Below are positions 1-8,129 of a stretch of DNA of 64,000 nt, piece by piece; the stretch's first letter is position 1, and each line of letters opens with the position of its first letter. This DNA is from Phycisphaerae bacterium (GTDB lineage: Bacteria; Planctomycetota; Phycisphaerae; Phycisphaerales; SM1A02): assembly GCA_016873335.1 (NCBI GenBank), contig VGXN01000004.1, positions 1 through 64,000 of the forward strand. The letters are read 5' to 3'. Under the pieces are notes generated by a model. That model was not told the DNA's origin. It did not search any database and saw nothing but the letters and a program-made list of their open reading frames with translations. Made by a program: the position numbers and the translations under genes.

Positions 1-2
1 CA

Positions 3-1391
3 AGTGCCGGTCCGGGCGAGATCACACAGATCGCAGAGGAGGCGGCACAGCAGCGCGATCTTGCGCTACCGCTGCAAGCAGAGGCATCGACGGCGGAGTC
101 GACTGCGGCAATCCAGCAGTCGCTCCTCCGCATCCGAACGACAGAAGCGGTTGGGGCGGCACGGCGCGTCGACGCCATCGAGCGTGCGGTCGATTCGCTC
201 ACGCGCTTGGGATCGTCGCGCGAGCGCACGGCGCGGTCGTCGGCGGAGATGTCTGCGGAGATCGAGAGTCGCATTGCCGAACTCCTGAATGCTGCTGATC
301 CGGAGGCAGACGCGGGGCTCACCGGCTGCGCGGAACGCGCACAGCAGGATCTGGACAACGCCCGAAGTGCATCGCAACTGATCGGCGCACAGGCGAGCGT
401 CTCATTCCAGATTCAGGCCGCGATCGCGCGGTCCTTTCTCAGCAAGGGGCAGTCCGAGTTTCAGCATGCACTGCTTCTTCATGCGCTTGCTGAGAGTGCT
501 GCACTGAGCAAGAACTCTGGGGAGTATGAAGCCAAGGCGAATGCCTGGCTCGCGAAGGCGCAGGCGTCGACCCAGTCTGCACTGGAGGCGTACACGGAAC
601 TGCAGACGATGCTGTCGTCGGGCGGCGAGTCTGATGCGAAGCGCGCTCTTGGAGAGACCGTGACGCGCGCCCTGCAGTCCATCACCAAACCGACCTTTGA
701 AGTCTCCGCTGCCGCTGCAACGGTCAAGGTGGCGGAGGCGGATACATCGGACGAATCATCGGGAGATGCCGAGTCGCCGACTCTGGATACCGCTCCTTCA
801 TCCGGTCCACCCTTTGAGACCGCGGAGGCGTTGGCGGCGTTCCTGAGTGATCCGAACAAGGATCCAGCGGCGATGGCGGCGATCGATGAGTTCACGGTCG
901 CAGAAACGAACGAAGGTCGGCAGATCGCGAACATCTTGATCGCCCCGATGCGCTCGATGGGAGCGCTGCAAGTCGCGATGCGCGACAAGTTCGGAAGCGC
1001 CGACCTTGGCGCCATGAAGGCAGCCCTCGGCGGTGGTGGGCAGGTGAGCGTGGTCGAGGCGACTGATTCTGCCGCGACACTCGAGATCCGCTCCCAAATG
1101 GGTGCGCTCGCGATGCAGGCAACTCGGACGGACAGCGGGTGGAAGTTGGACATGGACGCCACGAACTCGGCAATGCCTGATCAAGTCCGCATGCAGTTGA
1201 CCGCTGCACAGGCGATCATCGGGCCCCTGCTCGGTGCGATGGACTCGGTACGGCAGAAGGTCGAGTCAGGAGAGATCACGACCGCCCCACAAGTGCAAGC
1301 TGCCCTGGGCATGGCCATGCAGCGGGCGATGGGTGGGATGCGTGGCGGACCGCCGCGCGGCGCGGGTGCTGATGACGCGCAGGAACCCTGA
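3..1391 (+). CDS. hypothetical protein, 5'-truncated by window edge
   Basis: The frame is open to the first bases of the window, so the N terminus is missing; about 462 residues are visible. I do not recognise the family. The first half is Ala/Gln/Glu/Arg-rich and reads as long helices, possibly coiled coil. An acidic Ser/Asp/Glu linker follows near visible residue 247. The C-terminal third has alternating strand-like segments (GQVSVVEATD, AATLEIRSQ, GWKLDMDA), reminiscent of small lumazine-binding or NTF2-like accessory domains, and then a Gly/Met-rich tail (GGMRGGPPRG). A TTG at 207 could act as an internal start, but nothing requires it. The gene converges on queG with a 22 bp gap. That it is a real gene is well supported by frame length and composition; its function is unknown. 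Confidence 0.7.
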   Translation, partial: SAGPGEITQIAEEAAQQRDLALPLQAEASTAESTAAIQQSLLRIRTTEAVGAARRVDAIERAVDSLTRLGSSRERTARSSAEMSAEIESRIAELLNAADPEADAGLTGCAERAQQDLDNARSASQLIGAQASVSFQIQAAIARSFLSKGQSEFQHALLLHALAESAALSKNSGEYEAKANAWLAKAQASTQSALEAYTELQTMLSSGGESDAKRALGETVTRALQSITKPTFEVSAAAATVKVAEADTSDESSGDAESPTLDTAPSSGPPFETAEALAAFLSDPNKDPAAMAAIDEFTVAETNEGRQIANILIAPMRSMGALQVAMRDKFGSADLGAMKAALGGGGQVSVVEATDSAATLEIRSQMGALAMQATRTDSGWKLDMDATNSAMPDQVRMQLTAAQAIIGPLLGAMDSVRQKVESGEITTAPQVQAALGMAMQRAMGGMRGGPPRGAGADDAQEP

Positions 1392-1413
1392 CGCGCGTTC
1401 ACCTGCCCAAGAG

Positions 1414-2502
1414 TCATCGAGTCATTTCGAGCACTGTTTTCGCGGCGTGCCTCACCTGCGGATCGTCTCCTTCGTCCGCCGCGATGGACTCCAAGTCGCG
1501 GCGAAGCGGGTGCTGCGGATTCTGCCGGAGCACGTCAAGTGCACACCACACGGCATTTCGCCTTGCCTGCGGGGCATGGACGCGCGTCAGGGCACTCGCA
1601 CCCATCGCTGCACGCCGCGAACCCTGATCCCACTGCAGGACATTCCGCAGCGAGAATGCGGCGGATCGGCCATCCCACGCTTGATCCACCCCCATCCGCC
1701 GCGACCGCCTCGTCGGTTGGTTGTGCGGACACACCTCCTGACAGATGTCGCATCCGAACAGCCAATCTCCAACCTTCGAAGCGACTTCGGACTCTGGCAA
1801 CGACCGCTGTTCGATGGTGACGGTCGTGATGCAGCGCGATGCATCCACACTCCAAGGTGAAATCGCCGCGGTTGGACACGCATCAATGCAGCGGGTGCAG
1901 GTTCCGCATGGATCCGTGGCATCCTCCCGAACCGTCGGTTGAAGCCGAGCCGTCGTGAAGTAGGAGGCAAGAACGGTCCACGAGCCAAGCCCATCGGTGA
2001 TGAGCAGCGTGTTCTTTCCGATGCGTCCGATGCCAGCACGTTCAGCCAACTCACGCTCGGGGACTGGTTCGATATCGCAGCACACCTTTCCGCGCGTGCC
2101 AGGCAGCGCAGCCTCCAGTTCCCGCTGCAGCGTGCGCAGCCGCCGCTTCATCACGCGGTGGTAATCGGCGCCGCGGGCATAGCGCGCAACACGACCGAGA
2201 GCAGCCGCACTGCCAACATCCGCGCTCGCCGATCTCGCATCAGGTCGACCATCGTGGTACCTCGCCGCGGCGATGAGCACACTCTGCGTTCCAGGGACGA
2301 TGCGCGCAGGATCGACGCGGACATCGATGTGCGCCTGCATCCAGTCCATCGGTCCGTGCCGCCCACCGTCCAGCCACGCGCGCAGTTCCCCGCTTCGCTT
2401 GCTCGGCGACGCGTCGCAGACTCCGGCAGCCGCAAAGCCAAGTTCGCGTGTCCGTGCCAAACACCACGCCGTGCACGCCGCTGGGTCTGCTGATGTCAGC
2501 AC
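1414..2502 (-). CDS. queG: epoxyqueuosine reductase QueG
   Basis: Converts epoxyqueuosine to queuosine in the tRNA wobble position, using cobalamin and two [4Fe-4S] clusters. The 362-residue product has the expected N-terminal flavodoxin-like/cobalamin region (GIGRIGKNTLLI) and two ferredoxin-type cysteine motifs (CGTCTRCIDACP and CDICQEVCPHN), followed by a HEAT-like helical C terminus. The frame stays open upstream, but a GTG at 2502 is chosen because a strong Shine-Dalgarno (GAGGAGGAG) lies 8 nt before it and because it leaves a clean 22 bp gap after hpnE. It is the last gene of the hpnC-hpnD-hpnE-queG operon; its link to squalene genes is probably only positional. Confidence 0.9.
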   Translation of the reverse strand: MLTSADPAACTAWCLARTRELGFAAAGVCDASPSKRSGELRAWLDGGRHGPMDWMQAHIDVRVDPARIVPGTQSVLIAAARYHDGRPDARSASADVGSAAALGRVARYARGADYHRVMKRRLRTLQRELEAALPGTRGKVCCDIEPVPERELAERAGIGRIGKNTLLITDGLGSWTVLASYFTTARLQPTVREDATDPCGTCTRCIDACPTAAISPWSVDASRCITTVTIEQRSLPESEVASKVGDWLFGCDICQEVCPHNQPTRRSRRMGVDQAWDGRSAAFSLRNVLQWDQGSRRAAMGASALTRVHAPQARRNAVWCALDVLRQNPQHPLRRDLESIAADEGDDPQVRHAAKTVLEMTR

Positions 2503-2510
2503 GGTGCCGT

Positions 2511-2520
2511 TCTCCTCCTC
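2511..2520 (-). promoter_or_regulatory. strong ribosome binding site of queG
   Basis: On the minus strand the bases read GAGGAGGAGA, followed by an 8 nt spacer and GTG at 2502. This decides the queG start over upstream in-frame codons that lie inside hpnE. It sits in the 22 bp gap after the hpnE stop. Confidence 0.75.
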
Positions 2521-2524
2521 GCCT

Positions 2525-3931
2525 TCAGAGCCCGAGCCAGCGCGCAAGCGGCGCCGCAGGAACATCGGGGACGAGCGCATCATCGAACCGATCGCCTTCT
2601 CTGCCGCATACCGCCGCGGACGCGAGGTAGCCGCTGCGAACGGCCCCCTCCATGGTCGCTGGCCAACCCGTCGCGCACCAGTCACCGGCGAGGAACAGGT
2701 TCTCCACACCGCCGCGAACGCCGTCGCGGCGTGCCTTCGGTCGCAGCGCATCGATCCCCGGCACACCTGCAAAGGTTGCGCGCTTCTCCTTCACCGCCCG
2801 AAACGTGACGGGCTGCAGCCCGCGCGCCCGAGGAAGCGCCCAGTGCACATCCTGCATCACACGGTCGACGATCGCCTGCTCATCAAGATCCATCCACGAA
2901 TCAGCGGCACTGATCACCGCATGCACACGGTGGCGTCCTTGGCCATCTGCATCCTTCCGAAACAGCCACTGCGTACCACGACCAGGCAAGACCAGATGCG
3001 GCGTCTCCATGATCGGCGCGTCAAACGCGAGATGCACACCGAGGATTGGGCTGAACGCGATCTCATCCAGACGCCCAAGCCGCGCATCAGAACGTACCAA
3101 GGTGCCAGAGCAGAGTTTCCCAAGGCGATCGGGGGGAACGGCGGCGATCACCGCCGACGCCTCGACCATGCCCTCATCGGTCACCACGCCGCTCACGCGA
3201 GTGCCATCGAATGAGATGGCGAGTGCGCTCACGCCAAGTCGCATCGCTCCCCCGCGCGACTCGATGAATTGCTGCGCCGGATCGTAAAGCTCCACCAGCG
3301 GTCGCACCGACAGCCCCATCACAGGGCTCCAGGAATCCTGCAGAAATCCCGCTTGAAACACATACATCGCAAGGGAGGCTTCCGTCCGGTCGCACGGCAG
3401 ATTGCATGCACTGATGATGACGGGCTCCCAGAAGTGTGACCGAGCCCGTTCCGTCTGCCGTGTGTCGTCGAGAAACGCACCGAACGACCGCCCCTTCCAG
3501 CGTTCACGACCCTCCCGCCCAAGACGAATGAGACGCCACATCGCACGGGCAACCGCGCGCTTGTCATCGGGCCCGAGGAACCGCATGCGCAGGAAGCTGT
3601 TCGTGAAATGCGCCGGTGCAGGGAACCGCCCTGGTGTCATCTCATCAGGATCGCCGGGTGGGTTCGCCCACCAGATGGTGCGGTGCCACTCAATCAGATC
3701 GAGTACACCGAGGCGACCGTACAGATCGAGCAGGTTCGTGCAACTGCCCATCAGCACATGCTGACAGTTGTCCAGCATCTCGCCACTGCGGGGGTCGATG
3801 AAACTCGTGGCCCGCCCGCCAAGCTTTCGCTTCGACTCGAGCAGCACGATGTCGCGTCCCGCCTCAGTCAGACGCACGGCAGCAGCGAGTCCGGCAAGAC
3901 CCCCACCCACGATGACGATCGGCGGTCCCAT
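2525..3931 (-). CDS. hpnE: hydroxysqualene dehydroxylase HpnE
   Basis: FAD-dependent enzyme that reduces hydroxysqualene to squalene, the last step of the HpnCDE route. The 468-residue protein starts with a classic dinucleotide-binding motif (VIVGGGLAGLAAAVRL) and the amine-oxidase-type GGRATSF motif. It ends with a C-terminal FAD signature (NLFLAGDWCATGWPATMEGAV). ATG at 3931 overlaps the hpnD stop by one base (TGATG), so translation is probably coupled; the in-frame TTG directly upstream is the less likely start. Third gene of the operon. Squalene presumably feeds hopanoid or sterol-like lipids, but no squalene-hopene cyclase lies in this window. Confidence 0.92.
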   Translation of the reverse strand: MGPPIVIVGGGLAGLAAAVRLTEAGRDIVLLESKRKLGGRATSFIDPRSGEMLDNCQHVLMGSCTNLLDLYGRLGVLDLIEWHRTIWWANPPGDPDEMTPGRFPAPAHFTNSFLRMRFLGPDDKRAVARAMWRLIRLGREGRERWKGRSFGAFLDDTRQTERARSHFWEPVIISACNLPCDRTEASLAMYVFQAGFLQDSWSPVMGLSVRPLVELYDPAQQFIESRGGAMRLGVSALAISFDGTRVSGVVTDEGMVEASAVIAAVPPDRLGKLCSGTLVRSDARLGRLDEIAFSPILGVHLAFDAPIMETPHLVLPGRGTQWLFRKDADGQGRHRVHAVISAADSWMDLDEQAIVDRVMQDVHWALPRARGLQPVTFRAVKEKRATFAGVPGIDALRPKARRDGVRGGVENLFLAGDWCATGWPATMEGAVRSGYLASAAVCGREGDRFDDALVPDVPAAPLARWLGL

Positions 3932-4818
3932 CAACGCCCGCCCGCAAGCCGCGCACGAAGGATGACCAGCGCCTTCTGCAGGGTCGGCACCGAGACGCGC
4001 TGCCGCACAACGCGCTCAGGATCCGCTGCCATTCGCTCGAGCAGCGCGCGGTACATGCCCGTCAGTCCACGCAGCGTTGGGCGACAGGTTGGTTCAATCA
4101 TGGACTCAAGCGGCGCGCTCGCCTCGAATCGATCACGGGCGGATTCGATCATTCCCTCAAGCAGCGCAAGGCAACGCGGCGGATCCCGCCAGTGGAGCAG
4201 TCCATCGACATCGATGCCCGCACCATCGAAACGCTCCTGAGGGATGTACACGCGCCCCATCCGTGCATCCTCCGCGACATCACGGATCACATTCACCATC
4301 TGGAATGCGACCCCACGCTCGGATGCAAGAGCAAGTGCGTCGGGACTTTGGTATCCCCACACACGCACGCACACACGCCCGACGGAACTGGCGACCTGTT
4401 CGCAGTACTGGCGGAGTTCCACCTCATGCTGCAGCCGCTGCGGGCGGAGATCAGCGATCTGACCATCGATCATCGCCTCGAAGTCGGATGCGTCGAGCGG
4501 ATACGCACGCGCCACCGCGGCCAGCGCACGCCACAGGGATGTCGGCTCCGCCACCTCACCGCGAAGTGCGAGACGCGTGTGTGCGCGGAATGTCTGAATG
4601 GAGCGTGCGACATCGCTCCCCGCCGTTGCGCCATCGACAATATCGTCTGCCTCACGCATCCACGCATAGATCGCGTACATCGCCGAGCGCTGCGGCTCGG
4701 GGGTGAGGCGGAGCCCCCAGTAGAAGTTCGCAGCGCGTGCACGCGTCACTTCGCGGCAGTACTGGACCGCATCTCGGAGGTCCTCGTGCAAGAGCAGTGT
4801 CCCCGCAGTCGCACTCAT
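3931..4818 (-). CDS. hpnD: presqualene diphosphate synthase HpnD
   Basis: Condenses two farnesyl diphosphates to presqualene diphosphate. The product has 295 residues. Both trans-prenyltransferase aspartate motifs are present: READDIVD (D58, D59, D62) and NVIRDVAED (N176, D180, D184), followed by RMGRVYIP. The frame extends upstream, but ATG at 4818 overlaps the hpnC stop as ATGA, the expected coupled start, and the extension has no family similarity. It is distinguished from HpnC by sequence type and by its place between hpnC and hpnE. Confidence 0.92.
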   Translation of the reverse strand: MSATAGTLLLHEDLRDAVQYCREVTRARAANFYWGLRLTPEPQRSAMYAIYAWMREADDIVDGATAGSDVARSIQTFRAHTRLALRGEVAEPTSLWRALAAVARAYPLDASDFEAMIDGQIADLRPQRLQHEVELRQYCEQVASSVGRVCVRVWGYQSPDALALASERGVAFQMVNVIRDVAEDARMGRVYIPQERFDGAGIDVDGLLHWRDPPRCLALLEGMIESARDRFEASAPLESMIEPTCRPTLRGLTGMYRALLERMAADPERVVRQRVSVPTLQKALVILRARLAGGR

Positions 4819-5795
4819 GCGGCGTACGTCTCCCTCCGCGCAGGTCGGCCCGCACGCGCGGCACTCCACCGCGCCTGCAGGAGGAGACGAACCTTGGTGA
4901 ATGCCGTCAACTTCGGGCGCGCAAGACACGTCTCGAAGTTCCATGACTCGATCAGATGCAGCGTCCGCATCCCGCCCTCACGGAACAGCCAAATCAGAGG
5001 TCGATGCGCGGGCTGCATTCGTGCGAGCAGTTCGCCGCCTGACTCGAAGAGCGGCCATGTCCGCTCGGACAGCGACCGAATCGTTGCTCGGTACTCGTTG
5101 AGGAAGCTCCGATCGGGCGCGAACCCGCGCTGACACGTCAAGGAGAGTCGCTCCGCAAAGAGTTCCCCCTGCCAAGACTCAGACGGCAGATAGATGCGTC
5201 CTCGCTCAAGCAGGTCGCGCCGTACATCCTGCCAGTGATTCACCAGTTGAAGGCCCGTGCAGATGGAGTCGCTCGCCGCGAGCGCAGCCTCATCGCGCGA
5301 CTCATCGAGCAACATGAGCACAATGCGTCCGACCGGATCCGCGCTGAGGCGGCAGTAGCCGATCAACTCATCCCATGTTGAGTACCGCGACACATGCTGG
5401 TCCATCTCGAAGGCTCGGATGAGATCGAGGAACGGCTTCCGTGGCATCGCATGCCTCGCCACAACCGGTGCGAGTGCCGTGAAGACGGGATGAAAGGAAC
5501 GCCCGCTGCCCATCGCTTCCGTGCCCTCGCGCCACCACGCAAGAAGCGCGCTCGCCTGCTCGGGCGAGCCGCATTCGTCGCCAAGGTCATCGGCGCAGCG
5601 GCAGAACGCGTACACGGCGGCAAAGTCATCCTGCAATGCGCGTGGGACGAATCCGCTCAGGACAGTGAAGTTCTCGCCGTGCCCGCGTGCGAGCCGCATG
5701 CACCACGCCTGCGCCTCGGGCAGTGCGCACGCGCAGTCCAACCCAGGCCCATAGCGCCCAAGTTCGAGCGTGCGGTCGGCCTTTGTCGATCCCAT
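4815..5795 (-). CDS. hpnC: squalene synthase HpnC (hydroxysqualene synthase)
   Basis: Converts presqualene diphosphate to hydroxysqualene in the HpnC/D/E pathway. The 326-residue protein carries CRCADDLGDECG (D69, D70, D73) and NHWQDVRRD (N186, D190, D194), the two Mg2+-diphosphate-binding motifs. It is the first gene of the leftward operon and is divergent from ispH across 55 bp. A -10-like TACGCT ends 9 nt before its ATG, and an 8 bp inverted repeat is shared with the ispH promoter. IspH makes the isoprenoid precursors that HpnC/D/E consume, so the head-to-head arrangement makes metabolic sense. Confidence 0.92.
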   Translation of the reverse strand: MGSTKADRTLELGRYGPGLDCACALPEAQAWCMRLARGHGENFTVLSGFVPRALQDDFAAVYAFCRCADDLGDECGSPEQASALLAWWREGTEAMGSGRSFHPVFTALAPVVARHAMPRKPFLDLIRAFEMDQHVSRYSTWDELIGYCRLSADPVGRIVLMLLDESRDEAALAASDSICTGLQLVNHWQDVRRDLLERGRIYLPSESWQGELFAERLSLTCQRGFAPDRSFLNEYRATIRSLSERTWPLFESGGELLARMQPAHRPLIWLFREGGMRTLHLIESWNFETCLARPKLTAFTKVRLLLQARWSAARAGRPARRETYAA

Positions 5796-5799
5796 GCCG

Positions 5800-5836
5800 A
5801 TCCAAGCGTACCGCGGAGTTCAGTGAAGGCTTGGAT
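5800..5836. repeat. inverted repeat in hpnC/ispH divergent promoter
   Basis: ATCCAAGC (5800-5807) and its exact reverse complement GCTTGGAT (5829-5836) are separated by 21 bp. Each arm touches one of the opposing -10-like hexamers, so a dimeric regulator binding both arms could control both directions. No regulator is identified. Confidence 0.45.
5805..5810 (-). promoter_or_regulatory. -10-like element of hpnC operon
   Basis: The minus strand reads TACGCT, ending 9 nt before the hpnC ATG. Initiation about 7 nt downstream would give an almost leaderless mRNA. I see no clear -35 match. Confidence 0.5.
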
Positions 5837-5841
5837 ATGAT
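5836..5841 (+). promoter_or_regulatory. -10-like element of ispH
   Basis: TATGAT ends 9 nt before the ispH ATG at 5851, so the predicted transcript would start within a few bases of the start codon. There is no obvious -35 and no Shine-Dalgarno. Confidence 0.55.
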
Positions 5842-5850
5842 CTGGGTCTG

Positions 5851-6921
5851 ATGAAGATCATTCTGGCGAATCCACGTGGCTTCTGTGCGGGCGTTTACAT
5901 GGCGATCGACGTGGTCGATCAACTTCTGGAACTCTGCCCCGACGAGCCGATCTTCGTCTACCACGAGATCGTGCACAACCGCCATGTCGTGCAGCGATTC
6001 CAGCGGCGTGGTGTGCGCTTCGTGGAATCGGTCGATGAAGTGCCTGATGGCTCGATTGTGGTCTTCAGCGCGCATGGCGTGAGTCCCGCCGTTCGTCAAT
6101 TGGCGCAGTCGAAGCGGCTGCTCTCGGTCGATGCGACGTGTCCACTCGTGACGAAGGTTCACGCGGAGGCGATTCGCTACGCGCGAAAGGGATTCCAGAT
6201 CCTGCTCGTCGGTCACCGCCACCATCAGGAAGTCGTCGGCACGCTCGGCGAGGCTCCCGAAGTGATGCAGGTGGTTGAAAGTCCTGCCGACATTCCATCG
6301 CTGAAGGTGAGTGATCCGGAGAAGCTCATCTATCTGACGCAGACGACCCTGTCGCTTGATGATGCGGGCGTCATCATCGATGCGCTCAAGCGCGCGTTCC
6401 CTCAGATCAAGGAGCCGCCTGCGAGCGACATCTGCTACGCGACGACGAACCGCCAGACGGCGGTGCGCGCCATCGCCCCCCAGTGCGACTTGGTGCTCGT
6501 GGTTGGCAGTTCGAACTCATCGAATTCCGTCCGTCTCACGGAGATCGCGATGAACATGGGTACCCCTGCGCGGCTGATCGATGACCGCAGCGAGTTGAAG
6601 CGCGAGTGGTTTGACGGGGTTCAGACACTCCTCGTGACCGCGGGCGCCAGCGCGCCCGAAGATCTTGTGCACGATCTCATCGAGGATCTCGTCCGCAGTT
6701 ATGGTGCTGAGGTCGAACAGCATGATGTGCGCCACGAGGAAGTGGAGTTCGGTCTCCCCGGCAGCCTGAAGTCTCTCATGCGTGAGCGTGGCGTCGATCC
6801 CGAAGGACGGCGCATCGTCCGTGGCGACGAGGGAAATCGACTGCGTGAGTGGTTCGGCGCACACAACATCCCATTCCGCATCGTCGACCTCACGGTGCAG
6901 GGCGTGGCGGTCGCACCTTGA
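5851..6921 (+). CDS. ispH: 4-hydroxy-3-methylbut-2-enyl diphosphate reductase IspH
   Basis: Last step of the MEP isoprenoid pathway: [4Fe-4S]-dependent reductive dehydration of HMBPP to IPP and DMAPP. The 356-residue sequence has the three cluster cysteines in context: C12 (NPRGFCAG), C97 (VDATCPLV) and C195 (SDICYATTN). It also has the substrate-binding VGSSNSSNS motif. A C-terminal extension of about 45 residues beyond the usual core (LMRERGVDPEGRRIVRGDEG onward) is present. Divergent from the squalene operon hpnCDE-queG; its 3' end overlaps the start of rlmN. Confidence 0.95.
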   Translation: MKIILANPRGFCAGVYMAIDVVDQLLELCPDEPIFVYHEIVHNRHVVQRFQRRGVRFVESVDEVPDGSIVVFSAHGVSPAVRQLAQSKRLLSVDATCPLVTKVHAEAIRYARKGFQILLVGHRHHQEVVGTLGEAPEVMQVVESPADIPSLKVSDPEKLIYLTQTTLSLDDAGVIIDALKRAFPQIKEPPASDICYATTNRQTAVRAIAPQCDLVLVVGSSNSSNSVRLTEIAMNMGTPARLIDDRSELKREWFDGVQTLLVTAGASAPEDLVHDLIEDLVRSYGAEVEQHDVRHEEVEFGLPGSLKSLMRERGVDPEGRRIVRGDEGNRLREWFGAHNIPFRIVDLTVQGVAVAP

Positions 6922-8129
6922 CCGACCAAGCCGAGGGACCTGAGCAACGCTCGCCAGCGGCAGGCGATGCTGCGCATTCGGCGGCGGGCACCAACGGCGA
7001 GCCAACGTCTTCGACCACGACCGACCGCGATGCGCCGCACTTCTTCGCCCTCCAACGCGATGCGCTTCGCGCGTGGTGCACCGAGCGTGGGATGCAGCGC
7101 CACACCTCCGATCAGATCTTGGACTGGGTCTACCGAAAGGCGTGCGCAGACCCGATGCAGATGACCAATCTGTCGAAGCGAAACCGCGAGCTGCTCGCAC
7201 AGTCGATGCGATTCACGACGGCGCGGAAGATCGACCACCGCATCGCTTCCGATGGAACGCAGAAACTGTTGATGGCCTGGGAACGCGGGACAGCCGACGC
7301 GGTCCCAGCCGTACTGCCCGTGCTGAACGCGACGCCCGTTGCATCCGGTCGGCAGACGGAGTGCGTGATGATCCCCGCGGACCCTCGGCGTACTGCATGC
7401 ATTTCAAGCCAACTCGGCTGCCCCGTGGGGTGCCGCTTCTGCGCGTCAGGGATCGGAGGTCTCGAGGGCAACCTCACCGCAGGCCAGATCATCGAACAGG
7501 TGTTTCATCTCTCCACACTCGATGCGGTCGAACGCATTTCGCATGTGGTGTTCATGGGGATGGGCGAGCCGCTCGCGAATCTCGGCGCAGTGTCGGATGC
7601 CATCCGAACCCTGCATGCCGAGTGGGGATTCGGCATCAGCGCCCGCCGAATCACGGTTTCGACGGTCGGATTGCCGACCGCCATCCGCCGCTTCTGTGAC
7701 TTCGAACTGCCGGTCACGCTCGCGCTCAGCCTGCATGCGCCGAACGATGAGATACGCCGCAACATCATCCCGTGGGCGGACTTCAGCACGATCGAAGAAC
7801 TGCTCGACGCCTGCGAGGAGTGGTTCCGCCGAACTGGGCGTGAAATCACGCTCGAGTACATCCTGCTCGGGGGGATCAATGACCGCGCCGAACACGCCGA
7901 AGAGTTGTCCGTACATGCGCGGCGCATCCACGCGAATGTCAATCTGATCCGCTACAACGAAGTGAGGGGGATGCCCTTTCAGCGTCCCAACTCCGACTGC
8001 GTGCTTCGCTTCCAGGAGGTCCTTCGCGAGCGTGGCGTGAACACGCACATCCGTGCCAGCCGTGGACGGGACATCGCGGCTGCGTGCGGACAGCTCCGAC
8101 ATGAGCACGCGACCGCTACCCCGCGCTGA
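6918..8129 (+). CDS. rlmN: 23S rRNA/tRNA adenine-C2 methyltransferase RlmN
   Basis: Radical SAM enzyme that methylates A2503 of 23S rRNA and, in some bacteria, A37 of tRNA. The radical SAM cluster is C168-x3-C172-x2-C175 (CPVGCRFCASG) within CISSQLGC. SAM-binding GMGEPLANL follows, and a C-terminal AACGQLR carries the catalytic cysteine. The start is uncertain: TTG at 6918 overlaps the ispH stop (TTGA) and gives 403 residues with a poorly conserved N-terminal stretch of about 35. A GTG at 6849 would overlap ispH by 73 nt. No ATG occurs before the conserved domain. The 3' end overlaps the convergent gene at 8116 by 14 bp. Confidence 0.9.
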   Translation: MTDQAEGPEQRSPAAGDAAHSAAGTNGEPTSSTTTDRDAPHFFALQRDALRAWCTERGMQRHTSDQILDWVYRKACADPMQMTNLSKRNRELLAQSMRFTTARKIDHRIASDGTQKLLMAWERGTADAVPAVLPVLNATPVASGRQTECVMIPADPRRTACISSQLGCPVGCRFCASGIGGLEGNLTAGQIIEQVFHLSTLDAVERISHVVFMGMGEPLANLGAVSDAIRTLHAEWGFGISARRITVSTVGLPTAIRRFCDFELPVTLALSLHAPNDEIRRNIIPWADFSTIEELLDACEEWFRRTGREITLEYILLGGINDRAEHAEELSVHARRIHANVNLIRYNEVRGMPFQRPNSDCVLRFQEVLRERGVNTHIRASRGRDIAAACGQLRHEHATATPR

